Shown piece after piece: positions 59,601 to 64,000 of a stretch of DNA of 64,000 nucleotides; position 1 is the stretch's first letter; every line of letters begins with the position of its first letter. Location of the stretch: contig NC_086192.1 in assembly GCF_023053635.1 (NCBI RefSeq), forward strand, positions 16,778,001 to 16,842,000, in the 5' to 3' direction. The notes beneath the pieces were generated by a model that saw only the letters and a list, made by a program, of their open reading frames with translations, was not told the DNA's origin and ran no database searches. The position numbers and the translations under genes were made by a program. The stretch comes from Elgaria multicarinata webbii (Eukaryota; Chordata; Lepidosauria; Squamata; Anguidae).

Positions 59601-62600
59601 CCTGCACTTCCTCATCCAAATCATTAATAAAATGTTGAAGAGCACTAGGCCCAGGACAGCCCTGCGGTACCCCACTCGTTACCTCCCCCCAGTTTTGAGA
59701 AGGTTCCGTTGATAAGCACTTTTGGAGTCCGATTCTGTAGCCAACTGTGAATCCACCTAATAGTTGTTCCTTCTACCCCACTTTTAGCTAGTTTGTCAAT
59801 CAGAATATCATGGGGCACTTTGACAAAAGCTTTGCTGAAGTCAAGATGTATGACATCCACGGCATTCCCACAGTCCACAAGGGAGGTTACCCGATCAAAG
59901 AATCCATGCTGACTTCTAGTAATCACTACATTGTTTTCAAGGTGCTTACAGACTGACTTCTTTAGAATCTGCTCCAAAAATTTCCCAGGGATGGACGTCG
60001 GACTAACTGGTCTGTAGTTCCCGGGTTCCTCCTTTTTGCCCTTTTTGAAGATAGGGACAACATTAGCCCTCCTCCAGTCATCCGGCACCTCACCCATCTT
60101 CCATGATGTCGCAAAGATAGTGGGCAGTGCTTCTGAGAGCTGGCATTGCCTGCTGTGCCCCTTGCATGGAGGGAGCCTGTTCAGGTTAGGAAACGGAGGC
60201 CCCAGTGGGTTGACTTTTCAGTCCGATAGGAAGCACCTCCGTTCCTGTTACTCCTCTGTGCTGCAGTGCAGAGTTAAGGCTTCCGTGCCAGTCCGTGAGG
60301 GCAAGTGGACCGAGATTTTGCAGTCTCCTGCTTTTCTGTGTTGCAAAGGCTCCCTTCCTATGTTCAAGTCTCTCTCTGTGTGTGTGTGTGTGTCTGTGCG
60401 TGTGTTGCAGAACATGCTTTTGAATATGCTTTTGGGCTTGGGTGGCACGGACTCTCCATCGCTCATAGAGCTGAGGCTCACTTCTGACAGCTCCTGCTGC
60501 TTGCAAAGGAAGATTAGAAATGAGAAATGAAAGACGTGCCGCCTGGAAGTCTAGGAGCCGTGGAGGATGTGCTTGCAGGCGGGAGCGCGTGTGCGTGCGT
60601 GCGTGCCTGCCGGCCGCTCGGTCACTGTTCCTCCTAAGCAGTGATGCTGCTGCCCTGCTGGATGACAGATGAGGTGCCAGGGCTGGGTCCTCCTTCAGGA
60701 ATGATGGGGGTTTGCGCTCCCCCCCCCCGGTGCTCTCCACAACCTGTCACCCTCTGAATCTTTGCGCAGATTAACTGGAGATTAATTTCATCTTAGCTTT
60801 AGCCACCAGCCTGCTGCTGGGAAAATCAGGCACACACTGACGTGTCCTTGAGGGAGGGGGGAACCCACCAATCTTGCAGGGACGTCAGCAAGCAGGTGCT
60901 TTTTGGCATTTGTTCTCCAGTTCCCCACATGGAACCGCTTGATTTCTAAAAAGGTTTTTAAAGGAGGGCCCTTTTGCATCTGCCTTTCCCCACCTCCCCT
61001 CCCCTCTGTAATCCCAGTCACAAATGCACCAGAAAGGTTCCCATCATTTAAAGTTGCAAATAAATACATTGTCTCTCTAAGAATAACCATGCAAATTACA
61101 GACTAAATAAATAACCTTATTAGAAAAAATAAACATATATTTATGTATTTATTTATTACATTTTTATACCGCCCAATAGCCGAAGCTCTCTGGGCGGTTT
61201 CCTTCTATATATGCTTGCACGCAGCTTATATAGAAGGAAATTGAAACTAAAATAGCCCTACGTGGGATGTGTCCCTGGCACCAGGTGACGGCCTTTTTAT
61301 TTTCTCAGATATTTCACCTCTGTTGATCTGTTTTACATGGACTTCGAAGTTTCCCTGGGGGGGCAGACAAACAAAACAGTTTTCTGTTTTTATTTGAACG
61401 TAATGCTATTTATTTATTGATGACATTTACCTAGATCCTGCCTTTCCCCCTCCTCAAGGAACCCAAGGCGGCACACATAGGACCCTCCTCCTCCTCCTCT
61501 CCATTTCTTTCCTCACAACAACAACCCTGTGAGGCAGGTTGGGCTGTGAGGCAGTGACTTTCCATGGCAGAGTGGGGGCTAGAACCCGGATCTCCCAATT
61601 CCCAGTCCAAAGCTCCAACCATTACACCACACTGGATCTTTTATGATGCTAAATGTTTGTTGTTCGCCCCCCCTCCCCCCGGTCAAGTTTCTGAAAAATG
61701 GGGCATAGATATAAACAAACAAATAAATAGTGAGGGTAGAGGCGTGAAAGCTGGAGGCCGGTGGAACGGCAGGTTAAGTCTGGCCCTCTTCACATGGCCT
61801 AAAGCCAAGCCCTGAGCATCCCCCACTGGAAACCATCCAGACTGTGGCATACAAGACTGTGGAGAGGCACTTTTGAGCCAGGCCACCAGTGGGAACTTCC
61901 CCGTCTCCTTCCTGCTGTGGTTACATTTCCTGTACTGGAAACGCCCCCTGTCGAAGCCTGCAGTGCCACTTCTCCGGCTGCGTGGGCCGCCTTCTGCTTC
62001 AGCTTCAGCTTCGAGCTGTGATCGATACGGTGGCTTTGGCTCTCTGCCACCTGTACTTGCTCCAGAGGAGGGGCTCGGCTCCCATTTGTGTGAGTCACCA
62101 AATCAGGACGGGGTGGGTGGAGAGCAGTCCTGGCAGGCAGAGGCCGCCTGAAGCTTCAGGCTTCATGGTGCCACAGGGTAAGGGGGCACCCAGGTGGCCG
62201 GAGGGAAGGCCAGAGCCCATCAGAGGCAGACCTGCGTCGGGAGCGTCTGGCACACGGGGTCTCTGCACACCACACGCTCCCTTCCTTCTGCTGGAGGGGC
62301 TCCAGATCCTGGCAATCCCCCCCCCCCCAATCTTGTTGTGCTTCATGCTGCCAAGTGGGCCTTGAGGGTGCTGAGGTGCTCTCCTGGATGGGTCCCCGTT
62401 TCCCAGAGAGAGGACTTGCTAATCGGATCTCCGTCTCTCACTGGAGCCAGCTGGCAGGATTTCTTCCTCCGACTGGGGTGGGTGGGAAAACGTCTTTCCA
62501 TCTGCCTTTCATTCAGGCACGTTCAGGCCATGTGGCTGTACTGCCTGCACAGGGTCCCTGCTCTGTCTCTTCCTCCGTCTCAGCCCAGTCCTCTGCCTCC

Positions 62601-63516
62601 ACCTTCGCTCGCAGGAACGTATGCCAACCTTACAGGACAGGTTACTGAGCCGATACAGGTGAATTGTCCTGGACATTTGGGAAAGCACTAGCTGAACCTT
62701 GAGTGTTGCCACATCTTCTGCAGACATCATTGAAATGTTAGCATGGTTTCCTTTCCTTTCCTGCCCCCCTTCCTGTTGTTCTCCTGAGCGCTTCGTTCTT
62801 GGAGCCTCTTCCTTGCCGCCGGGGTGGGCGGTTGCCAGGCCTGCTGTGTGTGGAGGCCTGGAGACGGCTCACAAGGCTCCCTCTCCTCTTCTTCTTCTTC
62901 TTCCTTCTGTTGCAGCTTGAAAGCCATCCTGGTGGGGAATCCTCAGGACAACACGGTGGACCTGTCTGGCATCCCTCTGACCTTGAAGGAACTAGACCGG
63001 GTCATCTCCTACCTCCGGCACAGCTCGGAGCACGTGGAGAACGTGGAGCTCTGCTTCACGGAGCTGACGGATGAGTTGTTCCTGCAGCTGCTGCCTGTCC
63101 TCAGCGCCCTGCCTCGCCTCAGCACGCTCTCCCTCAATGGCAACAGGCTCACGAAGGCCATCCTGCGGGAGCTGACGGAAGCCCTGAAGGACTCCCGGAA
63201 TTTCCCCAGCATGACCTGGATCGACCTGGGCAACAACGTGGACATCTTCTGCCTGCCGCAGCCCTTCCTGGTCAGCCTGAAGAAACGGTGCCCCACGCAG
63301 GGCAGCCTGCCGACCATCCTGGAGTTTGGCGAGAGCCAGGTGAGCGACTTGGAGAGCCAAGAGGGGCTCCCCTCTGGGGACGAGGACAGGAGCGACAGCA
63401 GTGCGGGGGATGCCGGGCCCGGGCAGGGGCAGGCAGGTGACGCGATTGAGGTCCGGCTGCTGCCGAGTGAATCTGCCGCGCGAGACGAGCTGGTGCCTGG
63501 TCTGCTTCAGACATGA
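38794..63516 (+). CDS. LRRC75A: Leucine-rich repeat-containing protein 75A
   Basis: Exons 38794-39090, 50904-51032, 57942-58054 and 62916-63516 have GT/AG borders and join in phase (1140 nt, 379 aa; human about 344). The start MGAKQTKG matches human MGTRQTKG and fits an N-myristoylation signal (Gly2, Thr6). A Gly run follows (about residues 16-24), then the conserved PPYHRRIGLIQDML. Exon 2 (100-142) is essentially identical to the human exon: QDLGMESTSLDDVLYRY and so on. Exon 3 carries KLCRQLTYHLSPHSQW. The LRR part spans about residues 190-290, with LSLNGNRLT (251-259) and WIDLGNNVD (281-289). The acidic, Ser/Gly-rich tail after about 320 is poorly conserved. The biochemical role is not established. 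LRRC75B is the paralogue, but exon 2 and the tail fit 75A better. Confidence 0.96.
39244..39277. repeat. 17-bp tandem duplication, LRRC75A intron 1
   Basis: Two head-to-tail copies of 'gcgccagggcttcgtcg', about 150 bp after the exon 1 donor. Confidence 0.8.
39825..39900. repeat. 'actacaactcccatca' family fragment
   Basis: 'gtcagcatgggacgtgtagt' and 'ccaatgggtctggagggcacc' match one arm of the family, much decayed. Confidence 0.5.
40750..40925 (+). mobile_element. LINE 3' tail, LRRC75A intron 1
   Basis: 'gttgaattttaagatgcc', 'ttttaataaagtgctgcttt' and 'gggagaggcgggtaacagat' are the 3' end of the same LINE subfamily as 36208-36390, here in sense orientation. Confidence 0.8.
41475..41825 (-). 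other. Unrecognised open frames, LRRC75A intron 1
   Basis: Two overlapping minus-strand frames, 41475-41759 (94 codons) and 41632-41820 (62 codons), have ordinary protein-like composition in moderate-GC DNA. Short stretches are KYNGLQHAESMRKVTLEL and GWIGKYVELLDKYNETN. I do not recognise a family. It could be a worn retrocopy or transposon fragment split between frames, or chance. No splice or promoter context supports a live gene. Confidence 0.25.
43784..43848. repeat. AAT trinucleotide microsatellite
   Basis: About 20 AAT/ATA units with one short A-rich break, at the A-rich end of the antisense LINE that follows. Confidence 0.9.
43849..44100 (-). mobile_element. LINE 3' end (antisense), LRRC75A intron 1
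   Basis: 'ttcttacccgcttctctgat' and 'tggatcgaggcggggaac' begin the copy. Its minus frame (43954-44148) reads SSSAAPRLWNGLPEETRQL and DLFRQACPGEF, as in the 12132 copy. It is 5'-truncated. Confidence 0.85.
44613..44645 (+). repeat. (CTG)11 microsatellite, LRRC75A intron 1
   Basis: Eleven uninterrupted CTG units on the sense strand of the LRRC75A intron. Confidence 0.95.
45661..45682. repeat. TC dinucleotide microsatellite
   Basis: About ten uninterrupted TC units. Confidence 0.9.
47665..47850 (-). mobile_element. SINE/LINE tail fragment (antisense)
   Basis: 'tatttatttatttgtaatat', 'ataccacttttccacaatag' and 'cagggcggtatatacaac' followed by A-rich sequence form a worn copy of the 'ataccgccc..gggcggtttacaa' tail. 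Confidence 0.55.
48195..48312 (-). mobile_element. SINE/LINE tail fragment (antisense)
   Basis: 'tatttatttctgcacttc' and 'tctcagagtggcttaaaac' followed by A-rich sequence suggest another decayed copy of the same tail family. Confidence 0.4.
50140..50630 (+). mobile_element. Old LINE reverse-transcriptase fragment, LRRC75A intron 1
   Basis: The + frame from about 50150 reads 'PALVTARSDYCDVLSVRLPW', matching the conserved ALVTSRLDYCNALY..LPW block near the end of CR1/L2-like reverse transcriptases. Later parts resemble the HTxxHL..GYxxxxRxxL region but are heavily mutated. It ends about 280 bp before LRRC75A exon 2. Confidence 0.6.
51983..52712 (-). mobile_element. CR1 LINE 3' end (antisense), interrupted
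   Basis: The CR1 tail begins 'tcatagaatagcagagttgg' and runs to 'tttcctgatgtcca' at about 52192. It resumes at about 52680 with 'ctggcttcctgcaacttgag' up to 52712. The middle holds later material, including a SINE/LINE tail (52210-52372) and a + strand CR1-type 3' scrap near 52395-52515. Confidence 0.8.
52210..52372 (-). mobile_element. SINE/LINE tail nested in CR1
   Basis: 'tttatttattttattacatt' and 'ataccgccccacagccaaag' then 'ctctctgggcggtttacaat', followed by A-rich sequence: the clearest copy of this tail family in the window. It lies between the two parts of the antisense CR1 and is therefore younger. Confidence 0.75.
52713..52986 (+). mobile_element. CR1 LINE 3' end (sense)
   Basis: Reads 'gagtgcaggacatggaataa', 'gccagattccagctggac', 'gacaatggaatcagttacct', 'gcattgagcagggggttgg' and ends 'ctattctatgattctatg', the CR1 terminal repeat. 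It is the mirror image of the antisense copy just before it. Confidence 0.88.
54600..54670 (+). mobile_element. SINE tail fragment
   Basis: 'gaaaggcaggatataaacg' and 'attaataaaaataatg' resemble the end of reptilian tRNA-derived SINEs. Confidence 0.45.
54771..54797. repeat. TTCC tetranucleotide microsatellite
   Basis: About six CTTC/TTCC units in LRRC75A intron 2. Confidence 0.85.
56165..56262 (+). mobile_element. CR1 LINE 3' scrap, LRRC75A intron 2
   Basis: 'ggttgctggggaacatgggt' and 'gggagggtgctgctgca' match the CR1 subfamily end seen at 19646 and 30456. Confidence 0.55.
58318..58835 (-). mobile_element. LINE 3' end (antisense), LRRC75A intron 3
   Basis: The minus-strand frame 58460-58828 (122 codons) reads FHWLPISLRAKSKVLVITF and GLGPGYLRDRLLP, then SLFRQAYPDGF and a stop. 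This is the C-terminus of the same LINE family as 12132-12598, followed by its 'gaggcgggtaataaat' tail. It is 5'-truncated near 58838, where CR1 sequence starts. Confidence 0.88.
58839..60112 (-). mobile_element. CR1 LINE with reverse-transcriptase remnants (antisense)
   Basis: This is the longest transposon in the window (about 1.27 kb). Minus-strand frames carry reverse-transcriptase blocks: 'VPDDWRRANVVPIFKKGKK' and NYRPVS, then VDVIHLDFSKAFVKVPH (59645-60097). Farther on are FNRDQCQVLHLGN and KDLGIVVD (59130-59483), then LERVQRRAARMIRGL (58891-59208). The FADD-type catalytic block is absent from the readable frames. Several frameshifts and stops separate the pieces. It is truncated at the 5' side and abuts the LINE at 58318-58835. 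Confidence 0.9.
61100..61197 (-). mobile_element. SINE/LINE tail fragment (antisense)
   Basis: 'tatttatttattacattttt' and 'ataccgcccaatagccgaag' then 'ctctctgggcggttt': a clean copy of the tail seen at 52210-52372, cut off at the hairpin that follows. Confidence 0.7.
61198..61240. repeat. Perfect 14-bp hairpin
   Basis: TTTCCTTCTATATA (61198-61211) and TATATAGAAGGAAA (61227-61240) are exact reverse complements around a 15-nt loop. It lies at the end of the tail fragment. Confidence 0.85.
61405..61640 (-). mobile_element. tRNA-derived SINE (antisense), LRRC75A intron 3
   Basis: On the minus strand the head reads 'ccagtgtggtgtaatggttg' (A-box region) and 'gggttctagcccc' (B-box region). The body has 'cagcccaacctgcctcac' and 'agggttgttgtgagg', then a tail 'aaataaat'. 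The whole layout is that of a widespread reptilian SINE. It is moderately diverged. Confidence 0.8.
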
Positions 63517-64000
63517 AGAGCGTCTGCCTCTCATGGGCTCCGAAGGGACCCTCCCAACAGCAGCGACGAGTCTTGGCCAGGCTCAGCGGACGCCGACGAG
63601 TTGCTCTTGCGGTCATGAATGCCAGTCAGTTTTCATTTCATGGAGGACCAGGTGGTTGTCGGTGGGAAAGGGCGTTGAGCCTTTTAGCTCCCCAGCTCTT
63701 GTCACTAGGACGGAGGAGACCCGTGTGGCCTCTGCGGCGCTAGAAAGAGGAAAAGGCGTCAGGATTTCCATTTTGGCTATAGCGCCCATCCCCCATCCTC
63801 ATTACAGACTGGCTACAGATGTAAAACTAGCAAAACCTTGAACTTCCCAGATAAATAATTGTTTTGAGTAGCAATTTCAGGAAAGGATTTCTACTTTTGG
63901 GTAAAAGATGGAAGGGTTGCAGAGAGCTGGGCCTGTTCCACAGAACGGAGCGAAACACTTGTGGCTTTCAGGTGCAATTGGGCAAAACCAGTGTGATGGC
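63517..64000 (+). other. LRRC75A: LRRC75A 3' untranslated region (partial)
   Basis: Sequence after the TGA at 63514-63516 up to the window end. No canonical AATAAA is present, so the UTR most likely continues beyond the window. Confidence 0.6.

Noticed and set aside
38794-64000. Antisense snoRNA host gene (counterpart of human LRRC75A-AS1/SNHG29)
   Set aside because: In human the snoRNA exons lie mostly past the 3' end of LRRC75A. I could not identify convincing C/D-box snoRNAs in the window, and any counterpart would probably fall beyond it.

Overview
This is a GC-rich, gene-bearing stretch of vertebrate nuclear DNA, most likely from a squamate reptile (lizard or snake). The case for a squamate rests on many CR1-type LINE fragments, a second LINE family ending in a 'gaggcgggtaa..aataaata' tail, tRNA-derived SINEs, and a copy that looks like the horizontally transferred hAT element SPIN. 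The species cannot be told from the sequence. High GC, CpG-island promoters and mostly short introns would suit a microchromosome, but that is inference.

Three protein-coding genes lie head to tail on the + strand. NCBP3 (CDS 9160-21643, 13 coding exons, 659 codons) encodes the alternative nuclear cap-binding subunit. TMEM248 (CDS from 28264, five certain coding exons ending at 32102, last short exon uncertain) encodes a two-pass glycoprotein-like membrane protein. LRRC75A (CDS 38794-63516, 4 exons, 379 codons) encodes a leucine-rich-repeat protein with a possible N-myristoylation signal. All exon joins were checked for GT/AG ends and reading phase. In human the three orthologues lie at 17p13, 7q11 and 17p11 (from memory), so the block here is of synteny interest.

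Layout: 1-8344 is intergenic with repeat debris and no gene I can support; 8350-8742 is the SPIN-like element; 8790-9159 is the NCBP3 CpG-island promoter; 9160-23450 is NCBP3 with a long 3'UTR. The short NCBP3-TMEM248 gap ends in the TMEM248 CpG island (about 24540-25260), and TMEM248 runs to a poly(A) signal at 34850. The gap 34876-37960 holds LINE pieces. The LRRC75A CpG island (37960-39480) is followed by an 11.8-kb intron 1, a 6.9-kb intron 2 and a 4.9-kb intron 3 that hold most of the transposon debris.

The three genes are not an operon and no shared pathway is evident. What links them is position and a short motif (core CAYGTGCAGAGCGCG) found in or beside all three CpG islands. I saw no CRISPR array, no canonical tRNA or rRNA gene, and no retroviral or other virus-like fossil.
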